A DNA stretch of 64,000 nucleotides from Rhyzopertha dominica. Its lineage: Eukaryota; Arthropoda; Insecta; Coleoptera; Bostrichidae. The stretch's first letter is position 1. The number at the start of each line of letters is the position of its first letter. The notes under the pieces were generated by a model. That model had not been told where the DNA came from. It did not search any database and worked only from the letters and a program-made list of their open reading frames with translations. Positions 35,570-47,668 of this stretch are shown piece after piece. A program made the position numbers and the translations under genes. Location of the stretch: assembly GCA_025024175.1 (NCBI GenBank), contig QCXZ01000064.1, positions 16,306,001-16,370,000 of the forward strand, in the 5' to 3' direction.

Positions 35570-37935
35570 TATTCTATAAATTTTTAAAATGCTGCCAAGC
35601 CTAGGTGTAACTGTTTTATCAGTGACATTGCAAATCGTCAAGCATAAAGCGCAATTAAAAAAACTTTATGAGCATCTAAAGTTAACGATCGATAGTGGTA
35701 TTGGTATCTATTTTCCAAAATATCCGATTGGACAAAAAATATTTAAAAAAATCTTATTACTAGTTGTGACGTTTTGAAATGCCACATTTATTCGTAACTG
35801 TAAGCTTCCATAATTGGCACGAAATGGTAAACGATTAATTTTAGTTAGAATCCAAATTCACTGATAGGTAAATGTATTGAACTCCGCACTTGTAATTATT
35901 ACATTTAACAGAAAAAAAAACGAAAATGCTTTGTAATTTGTAGTCGCAAGTTCATGTATCTTCGAATAACAACAACCAAGTCCTTTTTGTTTGTCACAAA
36001 CAAACTTTGTCACGTATTCGTTATTTTCCTGATTTTCCTGTTATCTTACAGATGTATTGATTTAATTATAGTTCCTAAGCTTTCACTTGAAAACACCTAA
36101 GTCGTACTTTCCTTGTCGCCAGTTTTGTTTGAGATGTTACAGGTGATCCTTAGCACAAGGCGCACAACCTCAAACCCGGCTTCTGGCAGTATCTAGGAAT
36201 GTTACTATTTACAACCAAAACCACCTGTGAAACATTTGTCTTTGTGTTGGGTAATTTTATTTCTTTTGTCTACAGCACCTGTTATAGGCATCTCACTCAA
36301 CTCCGTTATTCTACTGGCACTTGCTACACCCGCAAATACTATAACTGCAGATTCATTTATTTTACAAAATAAAATAATTATTAAACTCAAAATAGTTATT
36401 TTTTAAATACAACAGTAAATTATACAGGGTTTCTATAAACTTACTGTCCTTAGTTTTTCTAATAAAATCTTCAAAGTTTTCTCTTCAATCATATATTATT
36501 TGGAGTAACAATCTCGTTGTATTCCTTTGGATGTCAAAGTGTCTGTTGACACTTAGTTCTGCCTTATTTAGTATTAAGTGGTAGATACCTTATACACCAG
36601 CGATCAAATAATTGAGGTCAGTTTAAAATTATAATTTATATTAAAAATTTCTCTTTTATGCCTTTAGGCTTATATTTGCCAATAGTAACTCATTGTGCTA
36701 TATTGTGTGGGCTAACCTTGATCGCATTTTTTCAATTTTTTTTTCTGGCAGAGGTCCAGATTACAAAAACGTTACTCAGATCTGTTCTTACGCTTTTTGT
36801 TGATAAAAGAAGTATGTCGAATGATAGTGTTCACAGCATTTTGAAATAGGTTAAGCATGGTGGTACGATTAATGTTCTCCCTCTCCTGTACGTGCAACTC
36901 ACGCTTCTGATCCTGACTGAGCTATGTTGAATGGGATTCATGACCCGCTGAAGGCTAGCTAATCAAACCTGTGAGTTGTCAGAAAACTACTCTCAGTGCG
37001 TGCTTCTGAAGTGATGCCTGACCAAACCGCAAGAGACCGCCAAATGAAAGTCGTAGGTCAACAAGAGCGGGAGCGTATCTTTCTTCAGGTTTCTCCTTAC
37101 TCACCGACGTTCATCTGACCTACTTAGGCAAAAGCGCGACTCATATGGGAAGAATACTTTCTTGCAGGCTTCAGCATTACATGCTATGTAATTTTGGAAA
37201 AGCCAGGCTTGCAGTTCGATGCCGGCATTGCAATTTGTGGACCTGCAGCGACCCTTCTATAACACAATTCAGTAACACGAAGATTTGTCCAAACAGTCGG
37301 TCTACAAACATTTTTATAGGTCGCTAACTCTTAGGAGTTAAAAAATCAAAAAAGGATCCTTGCTATGAGTTATCACTCTTTATCTCATTCTTCTGTAGAT
37401 TATGGTTTTCTCTCTAGTAGGCCAGTCCATGTGGCGATGAAATCCTTTTTATTAAAAAAGTTCTTGCAATTTCTTCTTTTCCTCGGCCATCATGTGTCAA
37501 CTTTGCAGTTCTTGATGCAACGATAAAGCCTACAGGCATTATGAACCGTTAATGACTGTATAGTGTGTGACTAATAAGATTATACACATGGTTAGTTTTG
37601 TAATTTTTGAAACATTTTTAGAGGTAGCACGAAATATAATGCATTACGGACACATTTCACTCGAGGGCGCTGTAGTCAAAACTGTGTTAGCAGTAATGAC
37701 TCAAATGCCAAATGAAAATAAATTGAAATTACTATAAATGAGCATATGTGATATTTTATTGGGTTTTGCAGGCATAAGATGAAATGAAAATTCAATATAA
37801 ATATAATATAAATTCAAAACTAACCTCAAAACACTTGTACATTATCTCATTTCTTAAAAGTTATAGCACTGGTGTTATAGTAAAGAACTTATAATACACA
37901 TAATGAAGTATTAACGCCTTCAGATGCTGCAATAT
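35570..37935. other. Intergenic sequence, nothing recognised
   Basis: No gene. Frames up to 63 codons have no recognisable content. TATACAGGGTTTC at 36422 looks like one end of a mariner-like or other DNA element, but I could not find the matching end. The 36880-37300 part is GC-richer. Confidence 0.4.
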
Positions 37936-39109
37936 AATACTGTCAGTGGCGGCTCGTCCGGGTCGGCAGGGTCGGCACTGCCGACCCAGAATTTTGATCG
38001 AAGAAATATTTTTTTTTCGTAATTTTATGTATATTTTGTTTTATTATGTTCAGATATCTTGAAACAGTTGCAGCGTACTTTTTTACATTACCATCAAATT
38101 AATTAGCCAAAATCACATTTTTACGGGTTATCCCGTAATTTACGCTACTCGGCAACCGTGACTGGGCCGTGTATGTGTCATCCAAGCCCGTGATCCAAGC
38201 GCTGGGTCGGCAGACCGCATCGTATAAGGAAGCAATAGCATCGTTTTCCTATGAGCTGAACAAAGACGCAACCCTGCGCGCATATTGAATCCTGAGGCGA
38301 AAATCGAGACTGCAATGCCTGGGGCCGGCAGACAGCATAAAACGTTAAAACGGACTTCATCATTTATTTCAATTATTTCAATTTTTTTTAATCAACCAAT
38401 TATAGTTCTGTTTTCTACTGAGTATTACAAATTATCTGATTGACACCCTTTACATGCTTACAGTTTTTATTGAAGTTAATAAAGGAGGCCCGGCATTCAT
38501 AATCGTCGGATTGCGAAAATTAATTTTGACATGTACATTGAACAACAATTATATATATAGTTCAATACTGAAATCACGAAAAACTACCCGAATGTTCTAC
38601 GAAATTTTTCATTTTCCCAAGATTATTGTAAGAGCTATCCTCTTAAATGCTGACAGATGGCATTGCCATCCTAATTTCTTAATTAAATACATGTTATAAA
38701 TTTAGTCAATCTGAAATCATTGAAAAATTTCACACAAAAAGAAAATAACAAAATAAGTAAGCGCCAATACCCATATAATCGCTTAATGCTGTCTGCCGGA
38801 CTTCCGAATACATCTACGGATTGGGTGGACATATATCGACTTCTCCTCTCCGGTGCAGTACAGGTGCACGCTTAACGTTGAAATTATGTAGATAGTTGCC
38901 AGATTAGGCTATTTGTTACCAAATGAACTATCTTTTTAACTTGCGGCGATATGAAAATTTACAGAGGTACCAAGTAATAAACAACAACAACTACGAGTAT
39001 ATACAAAATTATCCTAATTTATAAATAAATAATATTGACTAACTAAAGTGGACCAAAGTTTTTACTGCCGACTCAATAGAATTTGTCACCAGCCGCCACT
39101 GAATACTGT
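37936..39109. mobile_element. Non-autonomous hAT-type transposon with perfect 8-bp target duplication
   Basis: The element is 37944-39101 (1158 bp). The left end is CAGTGGCGGCTCGTCC. The right end, inverted, is CAGTGGCGGCTGGTGA. It is flanked by the identical 8-mer aatactgt at 37936-37943 and 39102-39109, which is strong proof of transposition. A subterminal hairpin formed by GGGTCGGCA and TGCCGACCC lies at about 37960-37987. Further GTCGGCAG-type words occur inside (about 38204, 38326, 38791) and may be binding sites. Internal frames of 61 and 81 codons show no hAT transposase motif. The perfect duplication suggests a younger insertion than the copy at 34719. Confidence 0.9.
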
Positions 39110-42100
39110 GCGGTAGTAGGAGATATGATGATGACAAATTACACCAGCATCGTCTTCCCAGCACCGAAAGATATATATGCGCCGAGACGTTTGGAAGGGT
39201 ATGATATGCAGTAAACATGAAATATTGTTTTTTTCCAAATACTCTCAGTTGTGTACGGATCATAACCATACTTTTCCCAAAATGTTTACTAACAGCTCAT
39301 CAAAACCAAACAGGCACGAGTCTTAGAAAACATTGCACACAGTTTGTTTTGATAACTTTTTATAGAAAGCAAACAACTGAAATCTAAGCTTGAAAAAAAT
39401 TGTTCAGTTGTAATGTTCTGAGGTTATTAGCACNTGTCTGAACAAACTATATCGGAGACCGGATCACGTCCGCACATGCGTGAGCGTGAAAGCTAGTTAT
39501 GCCAGTATTGTCCAGACTATTTGAGCGTTATTTATATTTCTGTCAGCGTATGCAGTTGATGTCAATTTATGCTATACATGCTAAAGATAGTTTTCCAACT
39601 GAATTACGGATAGTAAAAGAGACTATAGTCTGACGATAAACTGTTACAACTGACAACCGCGCAAAGCATATGTTTTTAGGAATATATTTCTATTGCACAT
39701 TTAAAGTCGAGCGTCACGCGGAATTGCGTGAGCTTTACAACAGCTATTTTGGAGGTAAGTGGAAGCTTGTCAAAATCCCAAATACATAATAGATATAGCG
39801 CGTGTCTTAAATATTTTCGTGAACAAGATATTTGAGTAGTAAACATATGTGAAAATTCATATGAAACGATGGAATTAAAGTTGTTAGGTGAATACTCTCT
39901 TTATTTACAAATAAATGCTGTTCCTTTGAGTTCATTTAGTTTAATTGATGTCAAAGAATTCAGTTCCAAAGGTTTTTACGTTTTCAAACAATTGCGTTTT
40001 CTACATTCTAACATTTTGTAACCTTTCTGTTTCAATGTTATTTTTGTGAAGACATAATATTATTTTTACGGTTACAAACGCTGTTACATTTGTAACCGCA
40101 TAATTTGTACGTACTGTAATATCTTATAAATGCTGTACCTAATTTTAATCACTAATGATGTGTACCTCCATAAATACGAATAGTTAAATAAGCAAAGAAT
40201 ATAGCAAACTCAAGCTGGAGTGGATTATGTCAGATACTTTCGGACATCATCTTTGTGTTACTAACAGCATGGACCCATTATATGGGACACCGCAACAGAT
40301 TCCATGTTCCCCTTTTATTAAATATCCAGCGACTAGCTTTATAAAAAAAACCTTATAGATATCTATTTGCGCCCTTTGTTGGTTGGGTAGTAAATTAGTT
40401 TTAGGGTTAGAGCGTCCGATTTTTCAACACAATGCCGCATACGTCTCGTTTATGCCCGGGCCAGAATGATACTGTCATAAACCAGTCATTTATCATCACA
40501 TCAGTGTTTTAAAAGTTAATTGTGCACGGTCGGGGAAGAGGGTCCCTTTGTATATTGTTGAGTGTCATGCCGCCGACGCGATTTGAATAACAAAATGATT
40601 ATAACAATGCGCATGAACTATAATTAGGGCGGCTAAAGGGCACAGGGTAGTTCACCTTGGCATTCGTTAATGTTGGAAGCAGCAGAGTAAGGTGAAATTA
40701 CAGTTATTATGGTGTAAGATACTGATACCAGGATTGGCAAGCTGCAGTAAGTGTCAACCCATATTTTAATAGGCACACTAAAAGTATATTGAGTGTTACT
40801 GTCAAAGTTTTATTAAAAAAAGTTTGAGTAATGCATGAGTATACAAGGCACAAAAAAACGTTTGAAAACTATCTCCCCAACCTATACTAAACTAAGGTAG
40901 GAGTAACTTTATCTAGAGATTTACTACACTTATTTATTACACTATAGATAATAGTGTATAATAACTAATCTAGTCTAATGTGAAGATTTTTAGAGCCTTA
41001 TAAGCATAACAGTGCTGCGAAACATCGGCATTAATAAAACAATTTTGTTTCTTCCAACCACAATTTCTTTTTCCACTAGGTACTTAAAATGTCTTTTAGT
41101 TTATGTAAGTTTTTATTACGAACGGAGGGGTGGGAAATCATCTCCACTCTAGTTTTCATTGCCAAAACTAAGTTAATTTTCATTTTAAATGTATGATACA
41201 ATTTGAAGTGAGGGTATCTGCCTGACGAAGCGGATTTTATGTACAATCAATTATATGACTTTATTACTGTTAATGCGTATCAGCAAAGTATCTAAAAACG
41301 GAAGATTATTGTTTGCTTCTTTTTCTATTGTAACTTGAATGTGTTGGTTATATAATTAGAAGTGTCTAGTACTTTACCCCTAGGAATATAGTGTATGAGG
41401 TATATTTGTAAAGCCATGGTTTTAGAACGGCATTTTCCTTTGTGAAGAGGTATTATGTTGTTTTTGATGTATCGTTGTGCAAAAATAAGCATTGCGTCAA
41501 TTTTGGTGATGGATCGTTTTATAAATGTGTATTCGACTTAATGTCTAGCGTGTTCCTGGTCGAGCAAGTTCTTAAGTCAAACCTCAACGTCATTAAGTAT
41601 ATTTATATTATTATATTATTTGTGTATGTACATTTATATAATTATGTTGACGCATTGGGATGTTATTGCAGACCCTGAGGAAGGAAAGCTAATTTATTAT
41701 GAAAGAACCTTCTCAATTTGGCTACACTCCCCAAAACCATCTTGATTAAATTTTTATGACTCTGGTGTACACTCCCTTCTAAATACTATTATAGCTAGTA
41801 TTAATTTAAGTTTAATATCGCACACTTATTTGCATGCAGCCTTGTCTAAAGCCTTTCATATTTTCTTTATGAAAGTGTTACAATGCAGGTATCAAATTAA
41901 ATTATTATCAGGATAAGGGCAAAGAAAAACACCAAGATGGTCGTTTTATTATCAGCCCGGCGTCATTACCCTTTTTCTGAGGCCAAAGTACCCCGTCTGA
42001 ACTATATTTAATTATAGCCAAGAACTGCGCCTTACGCCGAAACCGCAAGCGGTAGCTCCACTGAATGGAGCTTTAATGTTCGCATAAAAACACTTTAAAG

Positions 42101-42411
42101 ACCGGATTTACTGTGTTCTCGGTCGACGTGTTTAACACACAACGCCTTAATTTGGAAATGTTCCGAATTAATTTCAAGATTACCTCTACCGTATAACAAC
42201 TGCATTCACTGAAAAAAGTTACTTGTAAAAAATTGCTACGTGATTGTAGTGCACAGCTTTGTGTTACTCATTACTAATATTGTAGGAAATCTTACATAAA
42301 CGTCTTGAAATAGGTCTCTGGTTTTTGTAGTATAACCATTGTAGCAGAATGTTCTACAATGTTTAACAAAATAATATTAAAGTATTTTATAATTCGCGTT
42401 GATAATGATTA
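39110..42411. other. Intergenic sequence with enhancer-like patches
   Basis: No gene is recognised. Patches at about 40250-40680 and 41930-42190 are GC-richer, contain few repeats and include Hox/homeodomain-type words (TTTATCATCA, TATTTAATTATAG, CCTTAATTTGG). They resemble conserved non-coding elements in texture only. A single undetermined base is at 39434. Confidence 0.35.
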
Positions 42412-42635
42412 TAAAGTATTGGGTTATTAGGTTAGCATACTAATTAAAGAAATTAAAGAAATAGTAACTCGCCACGGTCGGGACTCGAACCAGAACCGAA
42501 CGAATCTCTGGTGTTTACATTATACCATGCATCTTAGAGCTATTCTAATTAAAGCCCATATATATAGACTCAGAGACCCGTTCTGGAGCGAGTTACTTTT
42601 TCAAATTTGATTAACCTGCTTAAACCAATACTTTA
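42412..42635 (-). repeat. Foldback repeat with tRNA-like B box in its core
   Basis: The arms 42412-42473 (ATAAAGTATTGGG...GTAACTCGCC) and 42586-42635 (GGAGCGAGTTAC...CCAATACTTTA) are inverted relatives with gaps. Between them, on the minus strand, lies GGTTCGAGTCC (about 42480-42490), a perfect RNA polymerase III B box. It is preceded by GGTATAATG, which resembles a D-loop. No full cloverleaf can be drawn. A tRNA-derived SINE that became palindromic, or a foldback that captured a tRNA piece, would fit. No target duplication was resolved. Confidence 0.45.
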
Positions 42636-43165
42636 AAAAATAATATCATTGTAAAAGTATAACAAAAATCATTTAGTAATTATTTATAAGTTTTTTTTGT
42701 AGATTACTCACAAGCATATTTTTTACACGCTTAGAACATTCTCAGGCATTATTAGTTAAATTACAAAAAAACAAACATTGCACTAATTATAGATGATATC
42801 ATTATTAAAAACGAATAAAATGCATCAACACATATTGCATGCTACAAATCGCATTATTATATACAACTTTTGTTACTCTACAAACAATGATAAATGCAAA
42901 CAACATCCATAGGCAATATCAATAATTTAAAGTATAGCTTTTTTCAAAACTATGTCGAGCATTGGAAGTTTTATTAATTTATACCTATATTACAAAGTCT
43001 ACCTATGTTTTCTAGACTAAAATGCATTCAATACTGTAATTGTCTGGAAATTAGGATTTACGGTATAACGTATAACGACAGATGAATAATAATCTCTAAA
43101 TTTGATCTGTGGTACAACGTTAGTGAGACAATTAGTAGCTAAGGGTTGGCACTATTGTTAAGTTG
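42636..43165. other. AT-rich intergenic sequence, nothing recognised
   Basis: No gene or bounded element is seen in this stretch, which is among the most AT-rich parts of the window. Confidence 0.4.
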
Positions 43166-43389
43166 GTACTTATAGTCGCTCGGCGGCAGCGCGCGCGCAG
43201 GTCATCACATCGTGGCATCACGCCATCCGCCATCACGTAAGTCTCGTCCACTCACGTTCTTGTTTTACTTGTGCGGAAGTGTTAGTGGTTATTGTGTTTT
43301 ATATTATTATATTGGATTTTCCTTATTAAACAGCCCCTAATTGTTGTGTACTGCAACATGGACGATTACGTTAAATGTTTAATTTACAG
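43166..43389 (+). promoter_or_regulatory. CpG-rich patch with possible promoter and short first coding exon
   Basis: CGCTCGGCGGCAGCGCGCGCGC at about 43177-43198 is the most CpG-dense run nearby. A consensus splice donor CAC/GTAAGT follows at 43237. Farther on, CAACATGG at 43354-43361 is an excellent insect start context. It begins a frame (MDDYVKCLIY) that reaches a CAG/GTACAA junction at 43389 and stops at 43417. This could be a promoter, a 5' untranslated exon and a first coding exon of 11 codons. I cannot identify the protein, and no following exon was found in the window. The alternative is a chance coincidence of short signals. Confidence 0.25.
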
Positions 43390-43417
43390 GTACAAAAATG
43401 TAACCTTGTTTGTCTAA

Positions 43418-45340
43418 TGAATAAAATCATAATAATGCTGCATTGGTTTAATTTATTTTTGCACTATATCCACTATATTTTTAGTAAATTATAACATTAA
43501 TTTATAGTAAAGAAAAAGATTTAACATAGTAAAATTTAGCATACTGGAATATTAAATTTGACTATTATAATATGTTACAATAAACAAAACACTAATAAAG
43601 TACACTACATCTTGTAGAAAAAATTGTGATACCCTGCCTAGTAAATCCTACAAAATTTGTATTGAACTGTACTGCATTCTCTAAGAACATACACTATAAA
43701 ATGGTAAGTACTGATTTCTACATTTTTAGTAAATACAGCTACAATAGTTAATCTACAAAAATATAGTATAATTTTCTACAGTTTGTATCTAGTCGTATTT
43801 GCACTATATTTTGTGGTAAAGATTATTACAATTGCAGTTAAATTTACTATAATTTTTTTTCAGTGATTGCTAAATCCACATAGATCTGGAAATTAGGATT
43901 GCTTGAAGTATTTTTCAACTTAAAGAGTGTTAGTTTATGATGTAACAAATGCACCTTTTGCGAAGGGCAGCTCTTAGATCGGTACAGCGGGCGTGAGTGC
44001 GAATTAAAAAAAGTATTTTTGGGCGCCAATTGGTTGTTCTATATCTATACGGAAACCAACCTATAAGTTTTGTAATAAAACACAATTGCGTATAGATCAT
44101 GTATTGATGTAAATTTAGAAATATCAACAATGAAGTCTTAAGATATGATCCAAAAGTTAAATTTAATAAATATATCAAGATCACAATAGAAATAAAGGCC
44201 AAAAAACATATGTTTCCTTTACAAGTGACTGTAAAAAGGTATTAATTAATTTCTTAATTTTAGAAGATAAATAACACGTTATTCGAAGCTGAATAAAAGA
44301 CAAAAAGAAAGTATTGACACGACGTAGCTGTTGATGTCAGGAACCAAAACGGCCTCGCTGTGTAGCTGCCAAGAACCAATCCTCCCGTGCCCTGTGCCTT
44401 CCGTCAATGTCCCTTTCCTTGTGGTCTAATTGTTAGATTTCAGCCAAATGTTGCAATTTTCTCAAATAAGGATTTGAAGATCCTCTGATCACGTGATTGA
44501 AATTAAAGATGTGAAATTACGAAATTAAGAGCCAGTACTTAGAGGCCTAGATAAAAAAGAACAGGAATTTAGAAATGATAATTTAAAGCTTAAACAATTA
44601 CCTTTGGCGGCGTGCTGCCTCTTTGAGATGAGCCAAAATGCTTCAGCAGAGATAGCTTTAGTCACAATCTCAATTCCTTGCGATATTTAAAGATAGCATA
44701 AGCTGATATTGCACGTTGCGACTTTCAGATATTGCTAATTTAGTCTCCAGAACGTGGATGCTATCTCGCAAATGAAAAGCGAAAATATTGCTGCACCTCA
44801 AGATAAGATAAGAAAAAGTCAGGCAAAAAGGACAGGAGAGAATTACGCTGTTAAGCTCATAGATGAAACTTGTAGTACTTAAATATTGAATTAAAACAAA
44901 TGGAGCACTTTTATATGCTACAAGTTCATTTTAAAATACCTTCTAAATGAGGTGATAAGCCGAAGAGCTTCTTATCGGCAGAATCGCAGCTTTAATACTT
45001 AGTACGTGGGCGTTGTAATTAACTTTAGGTTGTCGCTTTGCAGGACTATGGTGCAAATTTTGCTAGTTCGGTGAGGCACTTAAAATGGCGTAACTAAGTT
45101 GCTCAAGTTAGCGGTGCACGATAAAGGCCACTGCAGCTTCCGTGTTTAGCAAGTTTGAGTAGCATCCATTACCTTGCAAAACGTAAAATATCTAACAGAC
45201 AAACTTCAAAGCGAACACAATCTATACGATCATTGCAGAATTGATTAAGGATCATACATAAGAATTATACGTAACTAGTATTTAGACATGTACGCCTACT
45301 GTAAATACTCAACACAAACTAAAATGTAATTAGTAGTATT
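43418..45340. other. Intergenic sequence with GATA-type words
   Basis: No gene is supported. AGATAAGATAAG at about 44802 holds two adjacent GATA sites, and GGTGATAAGCCG at about 44951 holds another, in a GC-richer patch (44600-45130). This could be a regulatory element. TTTAGTAAAT-type words at 43.4-43.85 kb are AT-rich and repetitive. Confidence 0.35.
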
Positions 45341-46610
45341 AACCCAACTAGCAACTTACAGCTTTATAATGGTCATGCAAACGTTTATAAAACTTTTTTT
45401 ATAAAACAGTGGTACTCTTGTAAACATTGTCACAACGTTTATAGATTGCTTAAAGATGCAAGAAGGCGCATCTTTATCAAACATTTTAGTTATATACAGC
45501 ATGCCATAATGGTTTTAATAGGTGTTATAGAACAGTTTTGTAGATAGTTACAGAGGTGGTATAAAAATCAGTATAAATCAGTTACAAAACGGTTTTATAG
45601 CAATTTATTATAAAACAGTTTTATAAATCTTATGGCATTATCTATTATGCGACAATTCTGTTGCATTCAGCATCTTCAAAGGGATCTTTCGGTGTTTTAA
45701 CTGATTTGGCGGAGAATGATTTATTTCTTAACGATTGGGTAAAGTTGCAACCCATATTCCTCTTCTGTTAAATAAAACATGTCCTCTGACCGAGATATAT
45801 ACCGTACCAGATGACATAAAATATGCGTAGTATTGATTGTAGTCGCACAAGAAACTACTACCAAACAAAATTTTCTGTGAAACATATGCATATATGTGTA
45901 CAAAATTTTTAAGCTCTTCAAAAATAATAAGTATTTCATCAAAAATTTTTACAAAATACAAAAAATGTTTTTAATCATGTGGCATCTTAAACCTATCTGC
46001 ACTGATTGCAAACCGCATTTTATAATCATTTTTGTTAGAAACATAACTTTTGTACATTATTTTTTTTTGTAAAAAATAATTTTTAGTGGGCTTTACGCAA
46101 TGGCGGCCATATATGTGCTTATAATCATGATAATAATATGGCTTCCTCTTTATAACACACGATTATCACGGAAGAAATTGCTATATAACAAATTGTTTTT
46201 TTTACATGTGTGTGTTTACAAGATGACGATTCATTGTTGAATAACACATATTTAAAATCTTTATAAAATAATTTGTCTCCACTGGGAAAATGTTCTATAA
46301 AAAGTTGTGCAAACCTTTGTACAATGAGTATAAAACGGTGCTTAACACTATTTTATAAATTTGCTGCGAAAACGTTCCTAACCCTAAACTATATAACAAT
46401 TTAGTATACTGAAGCTGACTACTCGTAGGGGAATACCTTATAAAATAGAATAGACGTCCAGGAACAATAATAAAACAACAATAAAGTAAATATGCCTTGT
46501 TGTATGGAAATTTTAAAATAATTTTGTTTGTTGGGAATAAACTTGATATACACTTTTGACAGTTGTATAATGTTGTTTTATTATACCTGTGATGTTTTAT
46601 GCACATCACT
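45341..46610. repeat. Block rich in TATAAAAC and TTTTATAA motifs
   Basis: Motifs such as TATAAAACAGT, ATAAAACAGTTTTATAAAT and TATAAAACGGT recur in both orientations at 45380-45640 and again at 46290-46400. The sequence between them lacks the motif. Clusters of the same short word near two ends are typical of subterminal transposase sites in non-autonomous DNA elements, but I cannot define termini or a target duplication. Overlapping minus-strand frames at 45721-45961 and 46295-46609 have no domain I recognise. Confidence 0.35.
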
Positions 46611-47507
46611 AACTACTTCTGAGTTATATCGTCAAAAATGATGACGAAATTGCATACGAGTAGGCCAAATTAAAGTCTTACGTTAAAAATGCTTAGTTAA
46701 TTGGAGAGAATTTAAATTGATCAAAAACATAGTACTTTTTTATGATTTCAACAAGTAATGCCTGTGGATTTGAAACTTTGATACATCATTTGGAGAAAAG
46801 CTTTTATACCTTTCTGAATAAACAACAGATCAGATGGTATTAATTCAGTGCGTTCTCCCAACTTTGAAATGATTCTGTGCGATGGTCAGTTTCTTCCAAT
46901 TTAGTTAAGAGACATAGCTGTAGATTCAGTCCACGTTTGTCGTCAGCTTTTGTTGTTGGGTTCCCTTGTTGAGCTTTTTGTTTGCAAGTTTGTTTGGTGG
47001 AGGCCAATAATAAGAGTTACTGCAATTTTGTGTAACTTGTTCTGCTATTTTGAAGTGTCCTATGGCAACTGTGGTGTGATAGAACAGCACCATGTTCTCT
47101 ACTGTTATATGATATCGCGCTCTGTACCGTTGATAGACGTAATGTACCATTTTTGTTTAATTTTGCTTTTGCAATATCTGTTTGGTCTATACAAATATTT
47201 ACCATCATATTACTTTATTATTTTATAATATATCTCAGAAGCTGCAACTAGTAATTAAAGAGGGTACAGAACGTTACAGAAAATCGTATGAAAATCGTTT
47301 ACGAATTAAAAAGTTAGTGACATAGTTAGCATCTACTATAGACTTGCAGTCTTACCAGGTTATTTATTTTAATTACAGATTGCCATGATTTTAATCAACT
47401 TTAAGCTTATGTGTCTTTATCATTATATCAGAAACACCTACCTAGGAAAACAAGATTTAAACACTTCGACATTTAGAACCGCTTTCTAAGAATGTTAAGT
47501 TATTTCG
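46611..47507. other. Intergenic sequence, nothing recognised
   Basis: Several overlapping frames of 63-92 codons occur on both strands at 46926-47228. None has a recognisable motif, and overlapping open frames on both strands usually reflect local composition. I make no gene call. Confidence 0.4.
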
Positions 47508-47668
47508 GGTTAGTTGAGCATGGTCGTGGTGATTTCTTCTTCGTTGTTTATGTTCGCTCGTAGACAAATAAGTCCGCAAGGAACTAAGCTCTGAAGATGC
47601 TCACCACAACAGTGGGCGACATATCAGTGAAGAAGAAATCGCCAATATCGCGGCCAACTAACCCGGAA
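47508..47668. repeat. Palindromic element with CTGAAGA hairpin (copy D)
   Basis: The arms, about 47508-47546 (GGGTTAGTTGAGCATGGTCG and onward) and 47628-47668, are inverted relatives, sharing GGGTTAGTTG and GATTTCTTCTTC. Between them lies CTCTGAAGAT, GCTCAC, loop CACAACA, GTGGGC, GACATAT. This is the same hairpin plan as the copies at 1.05, 16.7 and 30.1 kb, with the terminal GAAACGT decayed. Confidence 0.55.

Noticed and set aside
36420..36460. TATACAGGGTTTC as one end of a DNA transposon
   Set aside because: The matching inverted end could not be found in the next several kilobases.
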